This document shows positions 1-5,014 of a stretch of DNA of 5,014 nucleotides, piece after piece (the stretch's first letter is position 1; the number at the start of each line of letters is the position of its first letter). The stretch is taken from positions 1 through 5,014 of the forward strand of contig JAVBNC010000169.1 of assembly GCA_031551765.1 (NCBI GenBank). The letters run 5' to 3'. The stretch comes from JAVBNC01 sp031551765. Its GTDB lineage: Bacteria > Desulfobacterota > Desulfovibrionia > Desulfovibrionales > Desulfovibrionaceae. The notes below the pieces were generated by a model. The model was not told the origin of the DNA. It ran no database searches and worked only from the letters and a program-made list of their open reading frames with translations. A program made the position numbers and the translations under genes.

Positions 1-69
1 TGGATAAAAAGGTAGCGCGCGTCTGTTTGGCGAGTGCGGACTTGCTAGGCCGAAAGGGCACAACAAAAC

Positions 70-113
70 AAGACGGCTCTCCGTTCGATCAACGGAGAGC
101 CGTCTTGCGTTTT
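70..113 (-). terminator. Intrinsic terminator of the mla-type operon
   Basis: A perfect 16-bp inverted repeat (70-85 with 91-106) encloses the 5-nt loop CGATC. Read on the minus strand, the hairpin is followed by GTTTTGTTGT (60-69), a usable U-rich tail, and it lies downstream of the last gene of the operon. On the plus strand it is followed by GCGTTTT, a weaker tail, so it could act in both directions if a gene enters from the left. The stem length and position make it the best candidate for the 3' end of the operon transcript. Confidence 0.85.
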
Positions 114-340
114 CGGTACCAGCACAACCCGGCCCACAGGACGTGGGCCTGCGGAGCGGCGGGGAGGCAGAAATACCGCCCACTACGCACACCGAGCCGG
201 CGGTCGCGCCCGCCGGCGGCTTACATGCCTTGCACAACATCCCGCCGCGAGAGGACGTGTCCGCCAGGACGGCGGACCGGCCGTCATCCGAAGCGGACGG
301 TTCTCTCCTGCCCCCGGCCGCCGGAGCCATTCTTCTTTCT
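107..340 (-). other. Structured 3' untranslated region of the operon
   Basis: No gene is supported between the lipoprotein stop codon and the terminator. The stretch is very GC-rich and contains a string of inverted repeats: 131-149 (7-bp stem), 196-217 (8-bp stem GCCGGCGG/CCGCCGGC, 6-nt loop), 259-277 (7-bp stem) and a weaker one at 281-300 (CCGTC/GACGG). On the minus strand the 131-149 and 259-277 hairpins carry the same loop, GUCCU, on different stems. The region could be a structured mRNA 3' end, a REP-like repeat cluster or unconstrained GC-rich spacer. The hairpins are seen directly; any function is inference. Bases 1-60, left of the terminator, show nothing that can be assigned. Confidence 0.5.
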
Positions 341-982
341 TTACTTCATGGGCTGCGCTTTTTCCAGAACCCAGGCGCTGGACTGGGCCAGCACGCGGCT
401 GGCGGCGGCGTCAAAGGCGAAGGTCAGGTCCTTGATGTCTTCGCTTTTGGCGTTTTCCCTGGCTTGCAGGGAGGTGAAGCCGAGGGAAGCGCCTGTTTTC
501 ATATCCACCAGGCGCAGGGTGACCATGACTTCCGCCACGGGCTGGGAAGCGTTGTCGTAGCGCAGGTAGAAGCGCTTGATGTCCGTGGACAGCCGCAGTT
601 GCGAGGAAAGGCCGCTGCCTTCGTCGCCCACGCCGGCGAGGCGGTTGGTGCTTTCCAGGCTTTCGATCATCAGCCTCTGCACCATGGCCGGGACGGACGC
701 GGTCCATCTGGCCTTGGACAGATATTTGATTTCCAGGCCGTTGAACAGGGCGGCTATGCGGTCCGTGTTCAGGTCGTCGGCCACGGTGGGCCGGGCCACC
801 AGAACCTGCTGGGGCAGAACGCCGGACGCGGCGGAAGATTTGGGCAGTTCGGGGCTGAGCAGCACCCGGCTGATGGGCGGGCCGGGATCCAGAATTTTGG
901 CGCAGCCGGTCAGCGCGAAGCAGAGCAGGAAAAGCCCTGCCAGCGTCATGAGGCATTGCGGGAGGGTGAGAGCGCGTTTCAT
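341..982 (-). CDS. ABC-type transport auxiliary lipoprotein (PqiC/YmbA-like)
   Basis: This 213-residue protein is the last gene of the operon. Residues 1-27 form a lipoprotein signal peptide: basic MKR start, hydrophobic core at about 11-24, and a lipobox LTGC with Cys27 as the lipidated residue. Ala28 at the +2 position favours transport to the outer membrane. The mature part resembles the ABC_trans_aux family (PF03886), with the typical YLSKARWTASVP segment at 87-98 followed by a helix (VQRLMIESLE), then alternating strands (FYLRYD, EVMVTLRLVD). Family members such as PqiC form an outer-membrane partner for MCE proteins, so this is probably the periplasmic or outer-membrane docking part of the transporter. 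The start is ATG at 982 with GGAG 11 nt upstream, a rather long spacing. It lies 53 nt after the mlaD stop. Family assignment is by recognition, without a search. Confidence 0.87.
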   Translation of the reverse strand: MKRALTLPQCLMTLAGLFLLCFALTGCAKILDPGPPISRVLLSPELPKSSAASGVLPQQVLVARPTVADDLNTDRIAALFNGLEIKYLSKARWTASVPAMVQRLMIESLESTNRLAGVGDEGSGLSSQLRLSTDIKRFYLRYDNASQPVAEVMVTLRLVDMKTGASLGFTSLQARENAKSEDIKDLTFAFDAAASRVLAQSSAWVLEKAQPMK

Positions 983-1035
983 GGCGTGGTGTACTCCGGA
1001 ACGGTATTGCCGAACAAGAAGCGGCGGGGGTCGCT

Positions 1036-1896
1036 TTACATTTTATGGGTCAGCCGGGTCAGGTCGTTCATCAGGTTGCGGGCTTCGGCCAGCAGGCGCT
1101 GCAGCGTATCCAGGCCTTCGCGGGAAAACTGGGCCATGCCGGGTTCCACCTGGTCCAGCACCTGGTCCAGGCGAAGGGCGGCCTTGTCCACGGAATCCGC
1201 TGCCCTGGCCATCTTGTCATCCACCAGCTTTTGCGTGCTGGCGGCCAGGGCGTCTATGCGGCGGCTGGCCTTGGCGAAGTTTTGCGCCGCCTCGCCGATG
1301 GAGTTCAGGGCAAGCTCCAGGCTGTGGCGCTGTTCCGCCACCGTATCCGCCACCATGGTCAGCGAATTGAGCATTTGCGAGAAATTTTTCGCGTTTTCCG
1401 GGGAAAGCATGCTGTTGGCCCGGTCCAGCAGCTGGTTGACGGCACCCAGCAGGTCGGGGGCCGTGGCCATAAGTGTCTGCAGGCCGGAGAGCCGGGATGC
1501 AATGACGGCCACTTCCCCCGAAGGCGCCTTGAGCATGGGGCTGTCCACAGTCCCCCCGGAAATGGCGACCACGGAAAGGCCGGTAATGCCCCTGGCTTCC
1601 TGGCTGGCCACGGAATTCTGCCGTACCGGGGTATCGGCGGCCACTTCAACGCGCACCCGCACCGTGTCGGGGTTTTTGGGGCTGATTTTTATCTGCTTCA
1701 CCTGGCCCACGCGCACGCCGTTGAACAGCACGTCGTTGCCCACGGAAAGGCCGGACACGCCCTGGCGGAAAAGAATATCATACGGCGTCAGGGCGCTTTG
1801 CTCGCTCCTGGCCGTCCAGAGCACAAAAATAAGCGCCCCCGCCACGGCGAGCAGAGTAAAGACGCCGACCGCCACGTAGCTGGCACGAATTTCCAT
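1036..1896 (-). CDS. mlaD: MlaD-like MCE-domain protein of a lipid ABC transporter
   Basis: This 286-residue protein has one N-terminal transmembrane segment (about 7-29) and one MCE domain (about 38-115). The domain shows the family pattern GVSGLSVGNDVLFNGVRVG (46-64) and GITGLSVVAISGG (103-115). Residues from about 136 to the end are almost entirely helix-forming, with heptad-like spacing of Leu, Ala and Val. E. coli MlaD is about 183 residues, so this protein carries roughly 100 extra residues at the C terminus. MCE proteins assemble as hexameric rings on MlaFE and guide lipids through a central pore in the periplasm. The long helices could form a coiled-coil tube, as the C-terminal helices of PqiB do (inference). 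The start is ATG at 1896, with AAGGAG 8 nt upstream inside the end of mlaF. Only 3 nt separate the two genes, which implies translational coupling. Confidence 0.94.
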   Translation of the reverse strand: MEIRASYVAVGVFTLLAVAGALIFVLWTARSEQSALTPYDILFRQGVSGLSVGNDVLFNGVRVGQVKQIKISPKNPDTVRVRVEVAADTPVRQNSVASQEARGITGLSVVAISGGTVDSPMLKAPSGEVAVIASRLSGLQTLMATAPDLLGAVNQLLDRANSMLSPENAKNFSQMLNSLTMVADTVAEQRHSLELALNSIGEAAQNFAKASRRIDALAASTQKLVDDKMARAADSVDKAALRLDQVLDQVEPGMAQFSREGLDTLQRLLAEARNLMNDLTRLTHKM

Positions 1897-1899
1897 ATA

Positions 1900-2676
1900 T
1901 CACGCTCCTTTCTGGGCGGCGGTGGCCGCCCGTCCCCTTGGCCCCAGGAAATATTCCTGAATCCAGGGATGGTCCACATGCAAAAGTTCCTCGATGCTGC
2001 CCACGGCGTAGATGCGCTTTTCCGCCAGCACGGCCACTCTGTCGCAGATGGTGTACAGGGAGTCGAGGTCGTGGGTCACCATGCACACCGTCAAGCCTAT
2101 GGTTTCGCGCAGGGTGAGGATCAACTGGTCAAAGGACGCGGCGCCCAGGGGGTCCAAACCGGCCGTGGGCTCGTCCAGGAACAGCAGCGCCGGGTCCATG
2201 GCCAGCGCCCGGGCCAGACCGGCCCGCTTGCGCATGCCGCCGGAAAGTTCCGAAGGGTACAGGGCTCCCGCTTTTTCCGGCAGGCCCACGAGTTTGATTT
2301 TCATGGCCGCTATTTCCGCCATGAGTTGGGGAGAGCTTTTGGTGAACTCCCGCAGCGGCGCCTGGATGTTCTCGCTCACCGTGAGCGAGGAAAACAGCGC
2401 CCCGTCCTGAAACAAAACGCCCCACTGCCGCCGGATGCCCGTCCACTCTTCGTCGGTGGCCTTGGCCAGCGAGATGCCCATGACGGAAATATCCCCGGCC
2501 TGGGGGGTGCGCAAGCCCAGAATGGTGCGCAGCAGCACGGATTTTCCCGCCCCGGAACCGCCTATCAGCGCGATGACCTCGCCTTTGCGGATGTCCAGAT
2601 CCAGGTTTTCGTGGATGACGTGGGGGCCGAAGCGGTTGGTCACGCCGCGCAGGCTGACGATGGTCTGGTGCTCCAC
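1900..2676 (-). CDS. mlaF: MlaF-type ABC transporter ATP-binding protein
   Basis: This 258-residue protein is a complete ABC ATPase: Walker A GGSGAGKS (39-46), Q-loop Gln90 in VLFQDGALF, signature LSGGM (144-148), Walker B LLFLDE (164-169) with catalytic Glu169, D-loop GLDP, and switch His202 in VTHDLD. The motif set LSGGMRKRAGLARAL and a C-terminal HPWIQEYFLGP segment are characteristic of the MlaF/Ttg2A branch that powers lipid transport with MlaE. It would work as a homodimer on the cytoplasmic face. The start is GTG at 2676: it lies 2 nt after the mlaE stop, has TGAGG 8 nt upstream, and begins just before the first conserved strand. The same frame is open upstream to 2943, but that stretch is an out-of-frame shadow of mlaE. 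No key residue is missing. Confidence 0.96.
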   Translation of the reverse strand: MEHQTIVSLRGVTNRFGPHVIHENLDLDIRKGEVIALIGGSGAGKSVLLRTILGLRTPQAGDISVMGISLAKATDEEWTGIRRQWGVLFQDGALFSSLTVSENIQAPLREFTKSSPQLMAEIAAMKIKLVGLPEKAGALYPSELSGGMRKRAGLARALAMDPALLFLDEPTAGLDPLGAASFDQLILTLRETIGLTVCMVTHDLDSLYTICDRVAVLAEKRIYAVGSIEELLHVDHPWIQEYFLGPRGRAATAAQKGA

Positions 2677-2678
2677 GG

Positions 2679-3845
2679 CTAAAACCTCAGTGCGCTGAAA
2701 AAGATGGCGAACACCGCGTCCAGCACGATGACCAGAAAGATGGACTGCACCACGGAATGGGTGGTGAGACGGCCCACGGATTCCGCGCTGCCCGTAACCT
2801 GAAAGCCCTGGAAGCAGCCCACGATGCCGATGGTCACCGCGAAAAACGGCGCCTTGCTCAGCCCCACCCAGAAATTGTTCAGGTTTATGGTTTCCTGCAT
2901 GCGGGCGGCAAAGGTTTCCGGCGAAAGGCCCATGCTCAGCCACACCGCCACGCCGCCGCCCAGAATGCCCATGATATCGGAAAGAAACACCAGGGCGGGC
3001 AGCATGAGCGTAAGCGCCAGCACCCGGGGCAGCACCAGAAGCGCCATGGGTTCCAGCCCCATGCTGCGCATGGCCGCCACTTCCTCGTTGGCCACCATGG
3101 CCCCTATCTGGGCGGTGAACGAAGAGCCGGAACGGCCGGCCACCACAATGGAGGTGAGCAGCACGGCCATTTCCCGCAAAATGGTTATTTCCACCAGGTT
3201 GATGACGAAAATCTGCGCGCCGAAAGTGGCCAACTGCACGGCCCCCATGTACGCCACCACCGCGCCGATCAGAAAGGACAACAGCGACACAATGGGCACG
3301 GCCGCAAGGCCCACCTGCTGCATGTGGAAAATGAGGGAGGTTATGCGCAGCCGCCCCGGCCGCAGCAGCGTGGAAAACAGCGTGACGAGATAGTGCCCGA
3401 AAAAGCCGAGAAGCTGCTCGGCCATGCGGAATTCATCAACAATCTCCTGGCCGAGCTGGTTCAGAAAGGACAGCCAGGGGCTTGCCTTCCCAATAGGCAC
3501 ATCCACGCGGGCGGAAGAAGCCACTTTTTCCAAAAGGTCCAGGTGGTGCGGGTCGTCCACCACAAAGGCGCTTTCCCAGTCCTCTTTGCAGCAGTAAAAC
3601 GCCATGCGCTGCAGCACCAGAGCTCCGGCTGTGTCCAGCCGCGTGACCTCCCGGATGTCAAAATAGTAAATGTCGTCGCTGACGGCCATTTTCCGCAGCG
3701 TCTGCTCCATGGCCCCCACGGTCAGCACGGTCCATTCGCCGGCAAAAGCCAGCGTCCGTTCCTGTCCGGAGCCGGAAAGCAAAACGCGCGGCGGGGCCGG
3801 CATGAGGCCGGCGGAATCCGCCGCACTGTGCATCGTTGTTCCCAT
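2679..3845 (-). CDS. mlaE: MlaE-type permease with N-terminal MlaB-like STAS domain
   Basis: This 388-residue protein is about 130 residues longer than E. coli MlaE. Residues about 28-115 form a STAS-like domain. Its segment REVTRLDTAGALVLQ (65-79) closely matches the MlaB segment around Thr52 (VDTGG), so Thr72 is the equivalent residue. After an amphipathic region (about 124-165) comes the MlaE permease domain (about 172-388), with hydrophobic segments near 178-200, 225-236, 268-300 and 365-386. It carries the family hallmark AGRSGSSFTAQIGAM (236-250) followed by EEVAAMRSMG. It would be the inner-membrane lipid-handling subunit, with its own MlaB module contacting MlaF. The chosen ATG at 3845 has TAAG 9 nt upstream; ATG at 3833 is a possible alternative. 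An in-frame codon at 3986 is less likely, because the extra 47 residues overlap the preceding gene and look non-coding. Confidence 0.94.
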   Translation of the reverse strand: MGTTMHSAADSAGLMPAPPRVLLSGSGQERTLAFAGEWTVLTVGAMEQTLRKMAVSDDIYYFDIREVTRLDTAGALVLQRMAFYCCKEDWESAFVVDDPHHLDLLEKVASSARVDVPIGKASPWLSFLNQLGQEIVDEFRMAEQLLGFFGHYLVTLFSTLLRPGRLRITSLIFHMQQVGLAAVPIVSLLSFLIGAVVAYMGAVQLATFGAQIFVINLVEITILREMAVLLTSIVVAGRSGSSFTAQIGAMVANEEVAAMRSMGLEPMALLVLPRVLALTLMLPALVFLSDIMGILGGGVAVWLSMGLSPETFAARMQETINLNNFWVGLSKAPFFAVTIGIVGCFQGFQVTGSAESVGRLTTHSVVQSIFLVIVLDAVFAIFFSALRF

Positions 3846-3924
3846 AGCAGGTTTCTTACTAGAATGAGGGGCAAATGCAAGGGGGTGAGACAAAAAAGTT
3901 GTACGCTTCCATACCTTGGCGTCT

Positions 3925-3980
3925 TGCTGGTTCTGCACTGCCGTGCTGCTCACTCCCGTCACGCTCTTAAAGAACCAGCA
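3925..3980. repeat. 10-bp inverted repeat around the acetyltransferase stop codon
   Basis: TGCTGGTTCT at 3925-3934 is the exact reverse complement of AGAACCAGCA at 3971-3980, with 36 bp between. A smaller hairpin (GCAC at 3935-3938 with GTGC at 3943-3946) sits inside. The structure spans the stop codon of the acetyltransferase gene (3959-3961) and lies upstream of the transporter operon. No U-run follows on the minus strand, so it is not a typical intrinsic terminator. It could be an operator, an mRNA processing or stability hairpin, or chance. The remaining spacer to the permease start (3846-3924) shows no convincing promoter. Confidence 0.5.
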
Positions 3981-4534
3981 CCCCACGGCAGAGAATGTTT
4001 GCTGAAAGACAATGGCAAGCGCATGGCTATGCGGTTTTCAAGCCCTCTTTCCCGCTCTTCGGAAAGAATAGCCCGTATGGCGATCGGCTGTTCCGCTTCC
4101 GGAACCTCTGCAAAACCCAGCCTGGCATAAAACGGGGCGTTCCAGGGCACATGGCTGAAGGTGGTCAGGTAGAGAAATTCCGCTCCGCTATCACGGGCGG
4201 CGTCCGCAATATGCCTGACAAGCGCCGTGCCCAGGCCTTTGCGGCCCTGCTCGGGGCGCACGTCCATCTGCGCCAGCAGGGCGAGGCCGTCAACAAACTG
4301 CAGAAGACCGTACCCTGCCGGGCACGCATCCGCGCCGAGGGCAACCCAGAGCCTGCCGTTGCGCACCGCTTCCGTCAGCGTGGCTTCCGGCACCTTGTCG
4401 GAAAGGATATGCTCCGGGATGGAGCCTGGGGGAAATATGGCGGCCGCCGCAAGTTCAATGGCGTTCAGAAACGGAACATGTTCGGCTTTGGCGCCTTCTA
4501 TAGTGTAACCACGCGGAATTATTTCGTGTCGCAT
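3959..4534 (-). CDS. GNAT-family N-acetyltransferase
   Basis: This 191-residue protein shows the Gcn5-related N-acetyltransferase fold. The acetyl-CoA binding motif A is at about 87-106 (LLAQMDVRPEQGRKGLGTAL), with the pyrophosphate loop QGRKGLG at 96-102. Motif B is WNAPFYARLGF (131-141), including the usual Tyr136. Strand LWVALG (62-67) precedes the core. The substrate cannot be read from the sequence; small molecules, antibiotics and protein N-termini are all possible in this family. The start is ATG at 4534, with GGAG 6 nt upstream. A TTG codon at 4546 is in frame but overlaps that binding site, so it is not preferred. The gene begins 24 nt after a strong terminator and ends 113 nt before the permease gene, on the same strand. 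A functional link to the transporter is not evident. Confidence 0.88.
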   Translation of the reverse strand: MRHEIIPRGYTIEGAKAEHVPFLNAIELAAAAIFPPGSIPEHILSDKVPEATLTEAVRNGRLWVALGADACPAGYGLLQFVDGLALLAQMDVRPEQGRKGLGTALVRHIADAARDSGAEFLYLTTFSHVPWNAPFYARLGFAEVPEAEQPIAIRAILSEERERGLENRIAMRLPLSFSKHSLPWGAGSLRA

Positions 4535-4544
4535 AGCGAACTCC
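4535..4544 (-). promoter_or_regulatory. Ribosome binding site deciding the acetyltransferase start
   Basis: On the minus strand GGAG (4541-4544) lies 6 nt before the ATG at 4534. The alternative TTG start at 4546 would place the Shine-Dalgarno sequence inside the coding region and has no comparable site of its own. Confidence 0.7.
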
Positions 4545-4558
4545 AACCCTGCGGGTAC

Positions 4559-4589
4559 AAAAAAAGCGAGGCATGCACCTCGCTTTTTT
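4559..4589 (-). terminator. Intrinsic terminator after the tRNA-Asp genes
   Basis: A 12-bp inverted repeat (4560-4571 with 4578-4589) has a GC-rich core GCGAGG/CCTCGC, the 6-nt loop CATGCA, and A/T outer pairs. On the minus strand it ends in seven consecutive T residues (4565 down to 4559). It begins 7 nt after the CCA end of the tRNA, which fits a tRNA transcript terminator. The plus strand also ends in a T-rich tail, but no plus-strand gene needs it. Confidence 0.85.
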
Positions 4590-4596
4590 CTTTTGA

Positions 4597-4673
<77 letters not shown>

Positions 4674-4763
4674 GTGTTTCTTGCCCCGGCAGGCGGGACT
4701 GATTTTTCGCCCGGCACGGATTCCGGGCATATATCTGCGTGGGCACGAAGCCCCTGGTGACAG
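4674..4763 (-). other. Spacer between the two tRNA-Asp genes
   Basis: The 90-bp spacer contains one 6-bp hairpin (GCCCGG 4709-4714 with CCGGGC 4723-4728, 8-nt loop). No T-run follows it on the minus strand, so it is not a terminator. A TATATG-like element near 4728-4733 on the minus strand has no matching -35 box. The two tRNAs are therefore probably made as one precursor and separated by processing (inference). Confidence 0.45.
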
Positions 4764-4840
<77 letters not shown>

Positions 4841-4882
4841 GCAAGGCGACGCACGCTATCTGCGCGCATTGCGCGGTGCCTG

Positions 4883-4909
4883 TTTATGGCAAATCAGGGA
4901 AAACTGCAA
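4883..4909 (-). promoter_or_regulatory. Candidate promoter for the tRNA-Asp pair
   Basis: On the minus strand CATAAA (4883-4888) resembles a -10 box. TTGCAG (4904-4909) lies 15 bp upstream, and TTGCTT (4908-4913) lies 19 bp upstream; neither spacing is ideal. A GC-rich stretch follows the -10 box, as is common at stable-RNA promoters under stringent control. The leader to the tRNA would be about 35 nt and includes a small CGCGC/GCGCG hairpin (4863-4875). The position fits, but the match to consensus is weak. Confidence 0.35.
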
Positions 4910-5013
4910 GCAAAAAAACGCGAGGGGTCCGGGACGTTGCGCCCGCCGGCCTCAAGGCCATGCTGGCGGGCGGCCGCGCCGTGCCTCTCGCGGCGCTTGT
5001 ATCTCGAGGTTTT
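4894..5013 (-). CDS. Possible C-terminal end of a protein gene (partial)
   Basis: This minus-strand frame is open from the window edge to TGA at 4894-4896, giving about 39 residues. Over the first 31 codons the GC content is clearly highest at the third position, intermediate at the first and lowest at the second, which is the pattern expected of coding DNA in a GC-rich genome. The last eight codons run through a T-rich stretch and look non-coding-like. The peptide is rich in Arg and Gly and is not recognised. A second minus-strand frame ends at 4952-4954 and is an alternative C terminus. The same DNA also folds strongly, so coding is only a suggestion. Confidence 0.3.
   Translation of the reverse strand, partial: KTSRYKRRERHGAAARQHGLEAGGRNVPDPSRFFACSFP
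4912..4992 (-). other. Long GC-rich fold ending in a T-run
   Basis: An inner hairpin pairs 4940-4951 with 4956-4959 and 4965-4972, giving 8 bp plus 4 bp with a 5-nt bulge. An outer stem pairs 4919-4924 with 4987-4992 and extends by two more G-C pairs after one mismatch. On the minus strand the outer stem directly abuts seven T residues (4912-4918). It may be an elongated intrinsic terminator of an upstream gene, or the 3' end of a structured RNA that begins outside the window. The pairings are seen directly; the role is inference. Confidence 0.4.
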
Positions 5014-5014
5014 T

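Noticed and set aside
1..15. End of a plus-strand gene entering from the left (TAG at 13-15)
   Set aside because: Only four codons are visible, which is too little to support a gene. The weak plus-side tail of the terminator at 70-106 is the only hint.
1..330. Minus-strand frame from ATG at 330 to the left edge, about 110 codons without a stop
   Set aside because: It runs through all the 3' hairpins and the terminator, has only a weak binding site, and gives an Arg/Pro/Gly-rich peptide without recognisable features.
143..1879. Plus-strand open frame of 578 codons
   Set aside because: It is antisense to the lipoprotein and MCE genes, whose domains are clear. The translation is low-complexity and has no recognisable motif, as expected of a GC-rich shadow frame.
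1045..2682. Plus-strand open frame of 545 codons
   Set aside because: It is antisense to mlaD and mlaF and is rich in His, Gln and Gly, the typical reverse-complement composition of coding DNA.
2677..2943. N-terminal extension of the ATPase to 2943
   Set aside because: The added residues are an out-of-frame reading of mlaE, and the GTG at 2676 has its own ribosome binding site and the right protein length.
3846..3958. Sigma-54 or sigma-70 promoter for the transporter operon
   Set aside because: A TTGCA element is present on the minus strand, but no GG lies at the required distance for sigma-54, and no acceptable -10 box follows at the sigma-70 spacing.
3846..3986. N-terminal extension of the permease by 47 residues
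   Set aside because: The extra part overlaps the end of the acetyltransferase gene, shows no conserved features, and lies before the STAS domain. ATG at 3845 or 3833 is more plausible.
2757..4130. Plus-strand open frame of 457 codons
   Set aside because: It is antisense to mlaE and the acetyltransferase end, very rich in His and Gln, with no domain visible.
4886..5014. Plus-strand frame from ATG at 4886 running off the right edge
   Set aside because: It has no ribosome binding site and no recognisable peptide, and it is antisense to a frame with better coding periodicity.

Overview
The window comes from a GC-rich Gram-negative chromosome, most likely a delta-proteobacterium of the Desulfovibrio type. 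That placement is inferred from protein style and gene content, not from a database match. All confidently called genes lie on the minus strand and read from right to left. The plus-strand reading frames of several hundred codons are antisense shadows of those genes.

Right part (about 4534-5014): two identical tRNA-Asp(GUC) genes lie 90 bp apart. A weak promoter candidate sits upstream of them and a strong intrinsic terminator lies directly after the second-transcribed copy. The extreme right edge holds a strongly folding, GC-rich stretch that may also be the 3' end of a minus-strand gene entering from outside the window.

Middle right (3959-4534): a GNAT-family N-acetyltransferase of unknown substrate starts only 24 nt past the tRNA terminator. 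A 10-bp inverted repeat brackets its stop codon.

Main part (341-3845): a compact operon encodes an MCE/Mla-type lipid ABC transporter. In transcription order it holds an MlaE permease with a fused N-terminal MlaB-like STAS domain, the MlaF ATPase, an MlaD-like MCE protein with a long helical C-terminal extension, and an outer-membrane-type lipoprotein of the ABC-transporter auxiliary family (PqiC/YmbA-like). The first three genes are separated by only 2-3 nt. MlaEF would form the ATP-driven inner-membrane core, MlaD the periplasmic lipid channel, and the lipoprotein the outer-membrane contact. No MlaC (periplasmic carrier) or MlaA is present here, so the system looks like a hybrid of Mla and Pqi logic.

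Left part (1-340): no gene is supported. It holds the 3' untranslated region of the operon, with several GC-rich hairpins, two of which share the same 5-nt loop, followed by a 16-bp perfect terminator hairpin. No exotic defence or mobile system is visible. The items most worth a second look are the hybrid transporter architecture and the structured non-coding stretches.
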